A DNA stretch of 64,000 nucleotides. It comes from Anseranas semipalmata (Eukaryota; Chordata; Aves; Anseriformes; Anseranatidae). Positions 37,131 through 51,200 of the stretch are shown in pieces. The position numbers were made by a program, and so were the translations under genes. The stretch is from contig VXAA01001239.1 in the NCBI GenBank assembly GCA_013399115.1, positions 130,948 to 194,947 of the forward strand, read 5' to 3'. Within the stretch, counting starts at the first letter, position 1; every line of letters starts with the position of its first letter. The notes below the pieces were generated by a model. The model was not told the origin of the DNA, made no database searches, and saw only the letters and a program-made list of their open reading frames with translations.

Positions 37131-40100
37131 TAGAACTGCAAAGAAACCTTTTTACAGAAAATTATTTTCTTCAAATTACATTCTCTAGTTGGGTGTTTTC
37201 CATACTTCAAGTTTCACCAAGGAGTAAACAACTACATTAACAGGCTCAATAAGAGATACTTTTAGTGCCTGTTACATAGGAGTATTACCATTACATCTTC
37301 CATACATTACATCTTCCAGATCTAGCAAGATAACCATTAAAAACTGCAGCACTGTCCTTCTGTAAAACATATAGCCAGACTAAAATAACAGCTTAAAAGG
37401 TCTTGAGGAGCTTCTCTAGTGACGCTTCCCTGTAGGCTGAATTTTTTCTTACTTCTGCTTCATCTCCAGAACCATTCTCTTTTGAGGAAGATACAATATG
37501 ACACAATAACAGATGTCATATGGAAAAGCACTATGATACAAAACAGCACTATATTATATTGCTTTATCCTTAATCACATCAACAAACATTAGCAATCTCA
37601 GCAGTACCCTGCAGTGGAAAACATTACCCAGCCATGTTAGGAGAGTTCAGCTCCCGTTTCTACTCAATGATAAAGGCAATGGAGCTGCAGAAAGATCTTG
37701 TCTTGAAGACACCTCTGCCTACTGCCAGTTCAGGACATTGCAGATCTCCAAGATCAAGGAGTGAAACACGCAGTGAAACATGAAGTAAAAACAGCAAAGG
37801 ATGCATGGGCAGCTTTTCAAAAGCCATGCAAGTCTCTGAGCTGCATTTCAACTGAGAGATTCATTCAGATGGAAGGGGGAAGGGCAAGGGGAATTTTGAG
37901 TAAAAATTTGAATTCATAGACACATAGTCTGTATCTATGGATACAGACCAGATAGTCAGTCAATGGCCAGTTCTGAATTTAATAAGCCTTATCCTAATCA
38001 GCTCTGATATATACATGGGTGTCTTTTCCTTTTAGAATTTCTTGAAGAGTTTTACCACTCTCCATCCTAGTCAGTCACTAAAGCCCACGGGTACACTGAG
38101 CTTCCAGCTCAAGGAAGCAATAAATCACATTAAAACTAACCACATGATTCTCTTTTTCCTGAATTAGAGCTTCCAAGATTATTTAGCCAACTGGATGCAT
38201 CACAAACAGAAATACAATTAGTGAAGTCAAACCAGGATTTATGTCAGCCTTTGCCTGTCCCAAAACTACAAACCTGAATTCCTGAGTACTCTGAAGATCC
38301 AAATCTGAACTTTAAAACTGTAATGTAGGGGTAGCAATACAAAAAAAAAAATAATTTTAAACAATCTTTTCATTGGTCCAGTTCTGAAAGTACTAGAGAA
38401 GCATAATTCACCTCTTGCCGACATTTAATTTTGCCTACAGAATTCTTCCTTGCTATTCTGTCAGAATTCAGCATAAAAAAAGTCAAAAGAACATACAGAT
38501 TAACTACTCCTGGAATAATCGCATAAGAAAGCTCCTGTCATCTACAGGACCACAAAAACAAAAATCCAAACAGAAACTGATCCAAATGTTCTGAACGTAA
38601 CTTCTGGTCTTGTGAAAAATTGACTTGACATAAGAAAATTTGAGCTCATTTTAAAATATCAAGCACCAGTCAAGCCTCATGGTTTGGGCCTCATTTTAAG
38701 ATATAAACTGACCCAAAATACTTCTGGTGAGCATGGGAATCTTGCTTTGAACTATTGAATGTTACTAGGAACAAAAAACTCAATTCCAGTTATAACTTGG
38801 TAATTAAAATAAAGAAATGAATTTAATTAGAACATAGCAACACTACTGCCAGCAAATTATTTCACAAAAAAAAAAAATGAGATCTGAGTTTGAAGCTATT
38901 ATATTCATTTTTCTAAAACTCTTTATTAAGCACAAAGACTCAATAACATACAGGCGTCTAGAGGCTGAACATAAATCCTGCTCTGATTTTAACACATATA
39001 TATACCATCCATCTGTAGTAAGGAAGTAAAGGCAGAATAAACAATTCTTGCATCTAGACAAGTTTTTTGCACACTGGATAGCTTCCTGGGGAGACATAGC
39101 AGATGAGAAAGTTAATTAGTGAAGTTATATATTGAGAGTTTTAAAGAACATGAAAGCCATGATATGGTAACTTGTCATGTTTATAGATGTGCTACCATTA
39201 CTTCAAAGCAAGTTGATCACAAATAAAACTCTGTTCTTCACACTGACAGTATCACCTGTGAGAGGAAATTTTTGTAAAGCAGCCTGTGCTGTGTGCTTCA
39301 CTTTCTCTAGGCCTTCTGGGGGATCTTAAATTTCACAGTGGCCGGTGTAGCTTCTGCATTATAGCAGATCTACCTATTGTCTTCCCACTTCCCTGCCAAT
39401 AATAATGGAAAACAAACCAACGAACAAACAAAACCTTCTCGACTTCAAAAATCTTAGGGGTTGCCAACCTGGTAGATATTAGGCATGGATTTCACAACTC
39501 TTGCAAAGAACAGGAGGACTAAATACCTGACTCAGAAGCTGGGAGCCTCCAGTTCCCCCCGTGTTGGCCACAGAGGGAAACAGACACAACCAGCAGATTC
39601 CCCAAATAAAATATGAAACAAGTATTTGATATTTACAGCACAGTTTTCAGATCATCAAAATCTTCAGGATTTCACCGTGCAAGTCCCATATTTATCGCCC
39701 TACCAGCAGCAGATGAATTTAACCACACAAGTTTTCAACTCCTGCTGCAAAGTTCCGTGCAGTCCTGCAGACAGTGTGATATCTGAACTCACCAGTTAAC
39801 TGCATATTCAAAAATACGTTTCATGTAAGTGTGAACACTGTTTCAGATTGCTGTGACTCTCAGATTATCTTCTTGGTTGTTATTCCCCAGTCACGGAGGG
39901 GACAAAGCAGTTGGTTCTTCCTAAACAGGACGCACACTGGGGAGGGCCACGTGGCGGGCAGACAGGGCTGCAGTAGGCACAGCTGAGTTTTCCAGGTGGT
40001 TTTTCCACATGGTGCGAGCATGGAGCGACCCAGCTGAGCTCTACAGCACAGGCACTGCATGAGCACACCACAGATTAAATGAGAAGCTTCCTCCAGTGTG

Positions 40101-42175
40101 TGAGGATCACTCCTGCGCTGGGCTATAACGAGGATATGACGTTGTTCTGCACAAAAGCAGGCTAAGGCTGAGTTGCAGAAGAGCATGAAACCAGAGTCTG
40201 TTTAAAGTGAAAAACTTCCTGGCTGTTTTAGTTATATTAAATTTGAGAAGACAACCAATTCATTCACATTTCACAGATTTTCAAATTGAGCCTTATTCTA
40301 ATTATCATTAAAATTCATTGCAAGTGTAACACAAAAGAAGCCTAGAAATCTAGAAAATGAATCACGAACAAATGCTACAACATAATGTTGACTAAACCAA
40401 GACCTCTTGGCAGGACCTCTTCTTCATTAAAATAAGGAAATAGATTATTTGCATAGCTGGTTATTGCACAGTGATTCATTTCATAAAATCCTTGTAGTTT
40501 GTACTTCCACTGAAGTGACTGAAAGATGACAATCAAGTGCAACCATAGCCATCAGTTACAGTAAGGAAGAAATCTTAATTGGGTAAACATAAAGAACAAG
40601 CGATACAAAAGAAGGAAAACAAATTAACAGAATAAAGGCAAAACCAGCTTTGAATGATACAAATGAAATCAGAAACTTTACTAGAGCAGAAAAGAACAAA
40701 GGTTTTTCTGTTCTCCTACTTATCTGAAGAATGAAAACAAAAAGCACGCCTTGAAGGAAAATCGAAGCCTTTGGAGAAGCAGGAGAGGATAAGCAGGAGT
40801 CTGAAGCTGTAAGCATTTTAACCTAGAAATTGTGAAATTGTGGAAGGAGCTAGAGAAAATTTATGCATTAAATAAAATATTAGACTTCAATAAACTTGTT
40901 CAAGAATTGACTAACACCACATTTACAAATCATTTACAACAAAATGAATCGTATGGATTAGCAAAACCTCTAGTCAGTACAAATTATTTCCTATTAAAGT
41001 TTTGGTTCTGTTTTCTGCAGCAAAAAAGAATATTCTAACAGGATATGGGGGAGGGTTATGGAAGAACACTGGGTACACTGTAGGAAAAAAGCTAGCTTTA
41101 ATTCTCTTGGAACAAAAGTTATATGCAAATTCTATACAGAACTGTATGTCTTGCATACTTTTTTTATGAAATTCATATTAGCCAATCTGAAGATGATACT
41201 GTAACTGACCACTCTCATGCTGCTCTTTGAATATTTGTGTATTATTGTACTGAGGCTCGGCAAAGTGAAAAATGTGCTATTTGAAAACTGCTATATTGCA
41301 TGCATAGATGAAGTCTATTAAAAGGGAACAAAAGCTGGGTCAGAACCTATCATCCTGACACACAAGTGCCATGGAAATTTGAGGTTAGGGAGAGCAGGCA
41401 GGAAGCATCCTGCACTTTCCATTCATGGTGGCACACTTCGTATCTTCCTGTTTTTAAAAATTAAAAAAATATCCTACCCATATTACATTAACAGAAAACA
41501 TGATTTTGTGCTGCAAAAACATCTGTGTGGCTTCAGTGGAGGTGAAGAAGGTTTCTATGGTAGGAAAATATTCTCATGACTAAGACTATCTCAAGAAAAC
41601 AGCAACTCTTTTCCATAAAATCAAGCCAAAGTATTCCAGCTGATCATTTAAGAAAAGTTGCCAGTATCTGCGTATCATTCATTCTCTTTCCACATACCAC
41701 ACCAGTCAAACATATATGTTAGCACAACAGTCAAAAGTAAGGCAGGGCTCTTAGTTCACAAGAGTCTTTGTTAATTTACAGGGTAATACTGGTTAGACAG
41801 GACAGATTCCTCAAACTACATGAATAACTGTGAACAACAGAACCGTAATTTTTTTGTTAAAAAGAAAGACAGTATCTCTACATTAGGTAAACACTGAACC
41901 CCAGTTTTATAGAAATGCAGAGTGCATTAACAGCATATGGTGAATGCTAAGATAGACAGTAGTACTGCAAGCAAATTTTCACTGTAGCTGCTTCTATGGC
42001 TAACGTAAATTCATGATAGCTCTTGTACTGCCTTATCTTCAGATTGAGTAGGTATGCACAGATGAAGTCATTGATGAACACGTTTGCCCTAGGACTACAT
42101 TCCAGAATGGATGCTCTAGGAAGAAGTCATTGCCTACCATTCGCAACTCCAAAATTTCTCCCAGGCAATACAAAT

Positions 42176-42245
42176 TAAAATAAAATAAAATAAAATAAAA
42201 TAAAATAAAATAAAATAAAATAAAATAAAATAAAATAAAATAAAA
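42176..42245 (+). repeat. Perfect (TAAAA)14 microsatellite
   Basis: Fourteen uninterrupted copies of the pentanucleotide TAAAA span 70 bp, making this the longest pure tandem array in the window. Arrays this pure are usually length-variable between individuals. There is no retrotransposon beside it whose tail it might be. Confidence 0.98.
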
Positions 42246-42246
42246 T

Positions 42247-43230
42247 CTGAATGGACAAAATCCTTTGCTGCTGTCATTCCACTTTCAGAGGAAACATGCA
42301 CAACTCAGTATGTTTTAGCTGTTTTCAGCTTCATCCAGTACTTGTTAGAACTGAAGCTTCTACGGAAGTAGGGTTGTAAATATTTCACAAATAACCAATC
42401 AATCAAAAACCTTGCAGAAAGGAAAACAGTACAGATCTGTTCTGATAAAAGCCTAAACGGTGGACTATTACTTAGCACTAATTCCCAGTGGCAGCATTCT
42501 GCAAACATGCCATATATCTGTCTTGGCAAAATGAGAGTTGCTTGGTAGACCAGAGACTACATAAATCTTTGCATGGCTAAGAATAACTTCAGAGGTCAAA
42601 ATGAAATAAAATATTTGATGTTCTGTGCAGTACTTGTTGTTTTGTTTCTTTTTTTTCTCCACAGAATGCACAAAAGCTACACAACAAAACAGTTCCAAGT
42701 ACAGTAACATATGCATTACATTCTTCCTTTAATAGGAAAATGCTCTTTTTTTGTTTATAAGTTAGAACACGCAGATTAAAATAAATGCTTTAGTATTCAC
42801 TATCTGCATTTTCACTTCCTTCAACTTAATCAATTGTTAAATGAAGACATCGCTTACAGTGATCAGCAGAAAATCTATTAAAAAAACCAAACAGCACTAC
42901 AGGATCAGCAGAAAAATGTTACCTTACCTTTTTTAAGATGGGTTGTGATGTTCTCTACTTTCACACAGTCTTCCTCTCTCTCTCAGATTGGGATTTTTCT
43001 TTAATATAAGTGATCAGAAAGCAGAATACACTGCTAGGGACCACTGGTTAGCATTCTTCTTGTAGACTGTCTAGGCATAAGAGGGAAAGAAAGAATTTTA
43101 GTTCACCTTTTCAAGACTAGACTAAGAGTTCAGGTTTTTTTTTTTGCTTTCTCTCTTTTGGGGTTCCTTATAAGCTGAGCAACTCCTGTCTGCCACATGT
43201 CTTGCAAATGTTTTGAGACGTTTGCAGTCC
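42247..43230. other. Noncoding DNA
   Basis: AT-rich sequence between the pentanucleotide array and the A/GA tract. No gene, element or strong structure is seen. Confidence 0.5.
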
Positions 43231-43272
43231 AAAAAAAAAAAAAAGAGAGAGAAAGAAAGAGAAAGAGAGAAA
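43231..43272 (+). repeat. A14 tract and GA/GAAA purine repeat
   Basis: Fourteen A's are followed by interrupted GA and GAAA units, forming an all-purine strand of roughly 40 bp. It is similar in build to the tract at 31.02 kb. Confidence 0.85.
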
Positions 43273-43439
43273 TAAAGTATTGCAATCAGAGAAACTTTCA
43301 TTAGCTTCAGATTTCCCTCTGAGAGTTTCATACAAAATGGTCTTTCTTTACTCTAACTAGAGAAATAGCAACACTTTCTTACTTTTCCTTCCAAACAGCC
43401 ATATCCTGCAATTCTAAATCAATGTATCTCAAGTAAAAT

Positions 43440-43686
43440 ATGTCACTGTTTTTACTGTAGCTTTGGCTGAATTAAAAATGCAGTATTTGACACTAGTTTC
43501 TCAAAAAGAAAACAAAAAAAAAAAAAACAAAAAAGAAAACCAGCAACTTCTAAAAATTACAATGAGAACTTATAACTTTGATTTTCCTTCAACTACAGTA
43601 TGTAAAATAAGTTTTAAATACTTTTCTGGCAAAAAGTATGGAATGCCTTTTTTAATAAAGTTTCTTACCAAAAAAAAAAAAAAAAA
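43440..43686 (+). pseudogene. Retrocopy-like 3' end with signal and A-tail
   Basis: The plus strand shows AATAAA at 43654-43659, then 10 nt ending CTTACC, then seventeen A's (43670-43686). That order and spacing are those of a polyadenylated mRNA copied into the genome. The 200 bp upstream are AT-rich and UTR-like, with an internal A-rich patch at about 43505-43540. No coding part was recognised, so only a 3' UTR may have been inserted. No flanking duplication was found, and the left boundary is a guess. The alternative is an ordinary A-tract that happens to follow an AATAAA. Confidence 0.35.
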
Positions 43687-46600
43687 CTATACTAATCTGA
43701 ATAAACTGCAAAAGAGGAAAATTTTAAACAGGTGAAAACAAATTGTAAAATTGCACAAAGCAACTAAAGTAGTATTTTTAACTAATTTTTCTTTTGTTTT
43801 CACTAGGCTTTTAGTTTTGCATTGAAAAAAATTGAAACTAACTTTGCAAGTTTGAACAAAACCATGATGTATAAATTTCCTCAAAAGTTTTTTGACTCTT
43901 ATTAGGGCATTGTTAAACTTCAGTTTGTACATAACTACAAATAAGTACGTACCAAACAGACAGTTTGTAGCATCTATCCTATTCCCACACTGTAACAGCT
44001 ATTAAATAGTATTTGTTATATTCATTCACACAATCACTTGTATTCTCAGGCAGCTACAAACGAGCATTTTGTAGGAACGGTGTAATCAGGGAATCAGCAG
44101 AACCACTTTTGGTTCAGCTCCATTTGACGAGACAGGGGTAAGTAGGCTGCTCGGGCACTGGCGATCCCAACATAACAGCTTGCCGCCCGTTTGCGGGCAT
44201 CAGGTTGGGGGATTCCTAGCCCCAGTGCCCAGCTGCTGCTGAAGGTCATGGGCTAAGTGCTGGTGGTGCTCTCAAGCTGCCAGAACACAGATAATGGAGA
44301 ACCTAGAAAATGCACCTGGCGGGAGGCAAAGTCAGCTCAAGCTGAGAAACGGCACGTTAGCACTCGCTGGGCTCTGCCCTGCTAACAGGCAGGATGTCTT
44401 CAAGGTGTGAATGAAACGTGAAGAAGCAATATGAAAACATCCCCAGCTCATCAGTCCAAATTAAACAACAAAAAAGAAAGGTACTCATATGCTATGACAA
44501 ACTGTGAAGGTCTCGATCTGCTGGTAGCTGTGAGTAACTGGGAACTCCAGATGTTAGAAATCTGATATACGCACATCAGCCTCGGACCTGGTTTTCACAC
44601 ATCGACTCAGCACCACCCTCTTGCTGGTGGGCACAAGACGCAGGACTGAAAGGAGCACGTGCAACGGCTTGAGCATGGAAAGTTTGTGACCTACAAGAGG
44701 ATACCAGTCAACGTTGTTCCAGCAAAAGAGGCATGAATGTATTCATTTTTTCATCAGAAAAGCCCCCACACCCACACACCTCATTAATCGTCAGTCCAAA
44801 GACCTCTATTAGTTCATACCCGTGAATCCTGCGGGCAATCAAAAGCCGTTTCCAGTCCGGTCTCTCTGACAGCCCCTACCCTGCAGCCATCAGGCAGCTG
44901 GCAGAGCAGAGTCCCTCTCAGTGGGCCTGGCTGCTAATTTCATGTTTCCCTGCCCTTCCTGCACCTGACTTATTTATGCTGATGGCTGTGGCACAGCAGG
45001 CACCAGGAGTTCAATGCACCTGCAATAAAGAGCCTGCTGTAAGCAAGAGACTGCGGGTCTATTACCTTGCACGCATCCCAAGAGGAGTGGTAAATCTACC
45101 TTTGGCTGTCATTATGTAGAATCAGTTGTCATTCCGCTGGTTAAGGTTTTGGGGCATGTGAGCGATGGACCCATCTTTGATTTAGTTTATTGTTCTTGAA
45201 AATTAGAATCTGAAGGAATTTGAACTCCTGGGTATAATACAGACTTCCATGGCTCAAGGTGCAAGAAAAAGAGACTTCAAGCATAGTGAGCGTTCCCTAG
45301 GAAGCTCGTGAAGCATTCCAGCAGATGCCCTGGCAGTAATAAGCAAATAAAAATGTCTTCCTTCTGTTTAATAACATTCTTCTTCCTCTCGGGGGAAGAT
45401 GTGGATACAGGTGGGTAGGGAAGCGTTCTGATGAAAAGGAAATTCCAGCAGACAGGCCAGAATGGAAGACTTGGTCCTTGAAAGATTATTTCAGGAAACT
45501 ATTCTATATCGTCTCTTTCCAAATCAGCCATAAAATTCAGTGCAGTGTTAGAAATATATATTTCCAGCGTAAAAAGCAAAGCAGATGCATACTCCACATA
45601 CACTTGGGGAAAATTTCTGTATCCCACAGTAATAAGTAGCACCCAAAAGCAATGATGCCAGGCCCCAGAGCCCACGAAAAACGTAACCAGAATGTGAATC
45701 AGGAAAGCAAAAGTTGCTTCATTTTCTCAAGCTGTTGCAGGAGGACAGAGAGCCCCATATTCTGCATTCCACCTTTTCGCAATCTACACTTTACCTCAAG
45801 AAATAATAACAGTACAAAACTTCGGAACAGAAAACGGCCATTATAAAAGCAGTTCCCTGAAAATAGCTACCACAGTGCTAGAGTTACAAGTGGTAAATTG
45901 ATCGACTGGTCTATTTAGAGCTTCTCAGACAATAGTTGTTCTTGTATGTAGTCCGTAGAGTTGTTGTTTTGTCATGCAACACAAGACTGACAGGCATCCC
46001 AGCATGGCAAATCATCAGAAATTTGTATCAGTAAAGGGCCCTCCTGTCTCTTCCCCCCTGTCTGCAAGTGTCCATTCACCCCCAACGATCCTGTTTTTCT
46101 AAGAGCATGTTTCAACTTCTCAGGATAGCTGGGTAAGACTCCAAAAGCAAAATAGTATGCTCAGTATCGCACAGGTAAATATAATCATCACCACTCACAG
46201 AATACTTTCTTTCCCATGCAAAGGAAGCTTCTGATTAAAGGAAAAAAAAAAAAAAAGGCATTTCTCATCCGACAGACAAAGCCAATAACAGCAACTCCTG
46301 AAAAAAGCAGTAGAGCACAGAGATATCTTTCCGTTTAAATACCGAAAGCTGTGACTCAGTGTTTCATAGCACGAGCACGAAGATGATCCCCCTGTGAAAT
46401 GCACGCTCTCCTTAGAACCTGGTAGATCATGCAGCACTAGAAACTGTGTTAGCACATTTAAAAACTGTGATCCTCAAATTAATCTGAATCACACAATGAT
46501 CACATACAAATTAATTTGAAGTATTTCGCACACCCATAAATTATGGAATATCAATAAATAAGGTATTTTTTCCAGACTAATTACCCGATAAAAGCTCGCA

Positions 46601-47970
46601 ATGAGTTGTTAGCTACAAAAAGCAATAGAATTCAGACGAGCACTTTTGGCATTGTCAGGTTTAACTTGTTTCGTTAGTACTAAGATACAGGCTGTTTTAA
46701 TAACAAGTCACAGGACATCTTGATACCAAGGTCTAGTTTGTAAATGAAAAACAAAACCAAAGAACCCTCACGCATTTCTTTGGCGGCCACTAATACATGT
46801 ATTTCTCCATACTGGAGACGGAGATGGTTCTGTGTTGCACATCACTCAATGTCATCACTTTGGATTATCCTCTCACAACGCATCCCACAGCACCCACAGC
46901 TGCTAACAGCTACGAGAATAAATGATCTCTGGAGATCATATTTCCATTTTATCACGGTGCCAAACTTGAGTTTGACTCCCTAGTCCCTTTGGGGCCAACT
47001 CCTGAAAGGAGCACAATCCCTGGACATTCATGGATGCATGTGCACACATACACCCAGAGCCGTGGAAATATGGTGCTTGCCTAGCAGCACACATTTTCCC
47101 CAAATGTGCTGAAATGGCAGGTTCGGTTTATCTAACATTGTTTCCTTCCCAAAGTCTGAGGTTTGGGCTGTTCAAGAGGAATGAATCCCCTCACTCCAAT
47201 CGCCAGGACACATTTAGAGAAAAACAATACGCCAGCAGATATGATCCGACCTGCCCTTTCCTAGTTTTCGGCAAGTTACAGAGGTTTTAACAAGACGCTT
47301 AAGAAAAGTATCAAAGGGAATTTTATTTCAAAAGGAGCTACCACCATACTAATGAGTACACCTCTCTTATCCATCCAAACAGAGTGGGCAAATTGTGTTC
47401 TTGCTCCACATGCAGAAAATAATAACCAAACAGGGTGGACAGAGCGTGTTCTCCCTCCTCAGCCAAAATTACATTCATGATATGCTTTCGTGAAAGATAA
47501 GTAAGAAGCTAAAGAATCAGAGCTAGTATTTAAAAGCACTACAAATAGCAGAAAATGTAAAAGTCGTGGTTAGTAATAGTATCTCGAAAAGGAGCTCATG
47601 AATCCTGGGATAACAAAAGCTTTGGCAACTTAGCACATCTCTTATCATTGGTATGTATCGTGTCCTGGAACTCTAAGATCTCCCAACATATCGTTTAATT
47701 CATATAGCTGCTGGGCACTTGGGGAAAAACCAAGCAGCTGAAATGCTCTACTCTCGGTTTTCAATAGTAGTAGAGGTCAGAGTGGGGACTCCAGATCTCC
47801 TTACTCCCATTATTTTCAGCCATGCCTTGCAAGAAACCCTCTTCTGAGGTGCAAATCCACATAGGAAAAGTAAGAAGAAGAAAAAAAAAAAAGAAGAAGA
47901 AGATCTGAGCTGACTTCCACAAGCCCAGATGGCTCAACAACACCTAAAAAGGCACGTAATAATCTAGCAA
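43687..47970. other. Noncoding DNA
   Basis: No supported exon. A somewhat CpG-richer patch at about 44.1-44.7 kb includes a small hairpin-forming GCCCG..CGGGC near 44.19 kb. A GAA/A-rich purine tract lies just before the second CR1. The open frames present are short and unrecognisable. Confidence 0.5.
47871..47902 (+). repeat. GAA/A purine tract
   Basis: AAGAAG units, a run of A's, then three more AAG units, all on the purine strand. It lies about 70 bp before the start of the second CR1 fragment and probably has no connection with it. Confidence 0.8.
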
Positions 47971-48272
47971 GAAGTGTAATAAGATGGAGTCAACCTCTTC
48001 TCAGTGGTGCCCAGTGCCAGGACAAGAGGCAGTGAGCACAAACTGGAACACAGGAGGTTCCCTCTGAACATCAGGAAGCACTTTGATGGTGCAGGTGATG
48101 GAGCACTGGCAGAGGCAGCCCAGAGAGCTGTGGATTCTCCCTCCTTGGAGATATTCACAAGCCGCCTGGGCATGGTCCTGGGCAGCCTGCTCTGGGTGTC
48201 CCTGCTTGAGCAGGGGTTGGCCCAGATGGGCTCCCGAGGTCCCTGCCAACCTCAGCCATTCTGTGATGCTGT
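47971..48272 (+). mobile_element. CR1 LINE 3' fragment, second copy
   Basis: About 300 bp match the 3' end of another CR1 subfamily on the plus strand. The block contains GGACAAGAGGCAGTGAGCAC, AACACAGGAGGTTCCCTCTG, TGGAGATATTCACAAGCCGC and CTGCTTGAGCAGGGGTTGG, and it ends in CATTCTGTGATGCTGT. It is severely 5'-truncated and diverged: where the family encodes the conserved FF..RV..HW segment, the copy is shortened (around 48077-48107), and the terminal octamers are reduced to about one and a half. No long direct repeat was seen around it, unlike the copy at 2.2-2.9 kb. Confidence 0.9.
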
Positions 48273-51200
48273 AAAAATGGAAGAGAAGAAACCAGGAAGG
48301 TAATTTCCATGACTAAGAAACAAAAATAGGAAAGCTTTCCTATTTTTTCTCAACAACAACCCTATTTATCACAAGCCAACCAATTACATGAGTAAATAGG
48401 ATAAAATTGGATTAACCTTGTCAGACCTGCAGAGCCATTGCTGTTGACATTGTAATTTTCCTGGGTCAGACTGACGCCATTAAAAAGTCATCTCCCCAGT
48501 CAAGGCTGTATAGATAAAATTCAAACGCATGCAATAGAGTAAGAAGGAAGCTTTGATCTCCCACACTGAAAGGCAGGAACGGTCTTCTCAGAAAACCCTG
48601 CCAGGCCTTAATATGAAAAATGTGGAATTTGCAGGGCTAACCACCCCCCTGCACGCACGCACGTTGCAGCTGTGTGCCCCGCTCACCTCTGCGCTCTCAC
48701 TTCACGCCAGCACAGCGAGGGGCAGTGCAGGTTAATTACATGTGCACAGGCGAGCGGCACGGCCGCATCTAGAGACACTGGGGGACATGGCCGGGTAAAT
48801 GAGGCTGTTTGACCTGCACAGTCTGACTGCTGATGGGGCATGGAAAAGGGAAAACTCACCCGGGTTTAGGGGAGCTTGATGGCATTGCAGTAAGGAATGG
48901 GAGTATTTTTGCCAAGCATTAATGCATGGCAATGCTGTAGCATAGCCAGAGAGCATGCTGCAGTTTTACCTTAAGTGATGTTGAACAGCAACTAAATAAA
49001 AATAAAAATAAAACTGGAGCTTTACCTGTGACGTTGTGTGTCAGAGAGAACTCTAACTGACGAACCACCCAGCAGAGCTCTTCACACTTGGCTAACCTCA
49101 GCCAGGGGAGGTTACTCAAGTGTGAATCAAAGTACACTTTATTGCAGTGTTTAGCTACACTTACACTGGCAGAATTTAAGTGCAAAGTGTCAAGAAATAA
49201 ATGAGAATCCAAACTCTCCCTTGGCTGAGGCTCCTCTTCCACACCGTTTATATGTAACACTGCCTTAAGAAAAGGCAGGTGTTTTTTTCTTTAAAAACAA
49301 TATATCATGTTCTTTCTCAAGGACCACAAACATCTTCAATTAGAAATGCTTCTAATGCACTCTGAAAGTGAAGAATGTGAAACATTACCCTTTCTTCATT
49401 TCACTGCCAAGACTGACATTTTTAGTTCTCTTTATGGTACCAATCACAACTCTAACATCCAGAAGAAAACAAGTTATTGCTTCTCTTGCATTACTTTAAA
49501 TGATAGGGCAGGTCATCAACTGTTGCAAGATTCTTTTTTCATGGGTTTTGAAGGTAAAATTCCTTAGGTTCTTTTCTGCCCATTTAAAGTGCAAATAAAA
49601 ACACTGTTCTATGGCTAAAAAATTCATTCCTGCATATGTATAGTATAGGATTCCACACTATTTCCAAACACAGCTAGAAAAATTGTTATTTCCAATACTG
49701 TGACCGGATTCTATTACCGTTATTTGATCTAAATTGAATTCTGTGCTACAGGCTGACTTAAATGAGGTTATAAAATTGCCTGTGGAGTAGGATCTCGCTC
49801 CACATCAGTAAAAGAGTCAGGCCTTGCTACTTATTTTCAAAACTGTCAAAAGAGACAGTGGAAGTTGAAAGTGGAAGAAAAAAGGGAACAGAAAAGCCTG
49901 AGAAACTCCTTGTTGAGGAATGTCATATCACAAAGTGCATGGAGAGCAGAAAACGCATGATTAATTATGCCTAACCCTAACATACACCCCAAGAATAGAG
50001 GGGGAAGAGAGAAGTTCCTTGTAACTACCTCCTCAATCTACGCAGCAATCACTAACAACCTGTTTCGGCTACTTTCTGGTGCAGAAATAAATTTGCCAGC
50101 GGCCTTGGAAGCCCTCTGAAGAACGCACTATATAAACATAAATCATTAATGAACTGAGTGACCTCACCCTTGGGTAACTAGAGAAGCACAAAAACAACAC
50201 TCTAGAAGTAGGAAGTAGGCAGCAATGCCATGCACCAGCAGGCAGCAAACACAAGAGCATCCATCCTGATGCTGTAGCAGATTCCTTCTGACAGGCTTTG
50301 TGTTTTTATCTCAACCACCACAGGTCATCCATGGCAAAAAGCAAAAACTTCTGAGGACAAACCAGTGAACAGTTCAATAATTAAGAGGGGAGATCCCTGC
50401 CTCATCTCTTCCTTTCATCCAAGGCTTGCCTGAAGTGAAGCATTTGACAGGAGTAAAAATACATTTTGCTACCTTAACAGCACAAAAGCAGTCATTGTGT
50501 CCAAGCTGCCAAATGATGCAAAGCTGTTAACACAGACTGCCATGGTTCAACTTGTGGCTCGCAGCAACCTCCTGGGGAAGAACGGGACCAAATGTTCAAA
50601 CACTGCTCAAGCACCCATCCTGTCCCCTCGGCCCCGCAGAGCAATGGGAACTGCCTCCACACGTGCAGCAGCAGGAGCAGTCCAGCTCCTTGGGGCCCCA
50701 TCCTTTCTCTGCAGCCGTGCTCCCTCACCTTTCACTGCCTACGGACTTGCTTCCTGTCGACTGGAAGCAAGTTCCTTGCTTTCCAATCGAGGGAAACAAA
50801 GGCAAGGATTTCTGTGAAAAAATGAAAAAACAAAATAAAACCAAAAAATGGATGTTTGTAAATCTGGCAGAGCATGAGAAGAGACGTCTCTGGTAAAGTG
50901 ACTGGAATGAGCCAATGCTTCTCTGGGCAATTCTCTGGGGCCAGCAGCTCTGTGAATGACATGCTGGGCTTTTGCTTCTCTGTGGAGGGAAGGGACAGAG
51001 GGAGCACTTCGCTGGCAGCCTCCCTCCTGCTAACAGCAGTACATGGGGAGAAACTCACAGCTGAGTGTGATGCCAGCTCTATGCAATCATCTTAGCTGAC
51101 AACTTTTCTAAGCTGCCTCCTTTGCTGTACATTTAAGAACCTGTTTTCTAACTAGCTATATAAGCAAATTAAACATGGTATTGTTCCAGTCAGTTCCAGA

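Larger units (their letters stand above)
21064..42175. other. Long noncoding stretch, probable intron or intergenic
   Basis: About 21 kb of AT-rich DNA with no exon I can support, no mobile element I can name and no RNA gene. Noted inside: A-rich runs near 23.23 kb and 28.66 kb, a (TTTG) array at 26.06 kb, an AT palindrome at 30570-30589, an A-tract with (GA)11 at 31.02 kb, slightly CpG-richer sequence at 33.7-34.1 kb, and an extremely AT-rich patch at 36.94-37.13 kb. A cysteine-rich minus-strand frame at 39860-40186 was considered and not accepted. Confidence 0.5.

Noticed and set aside
39860..40186. Cysteine-rich minus-strand frames suggesting a zinc-binding fold
   Set aside because: The cysteines fall in two competing frames and their spacing matches no zinc-finger or RING pattern I know.
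49307..49567. Open plus-strand segment ending near a GAAG|GTAAAA donor, possible exon
   Set aside because: The acceptor side is poor, the protein is unrecognised and the region is AT-rich and repetitive at its left edge.
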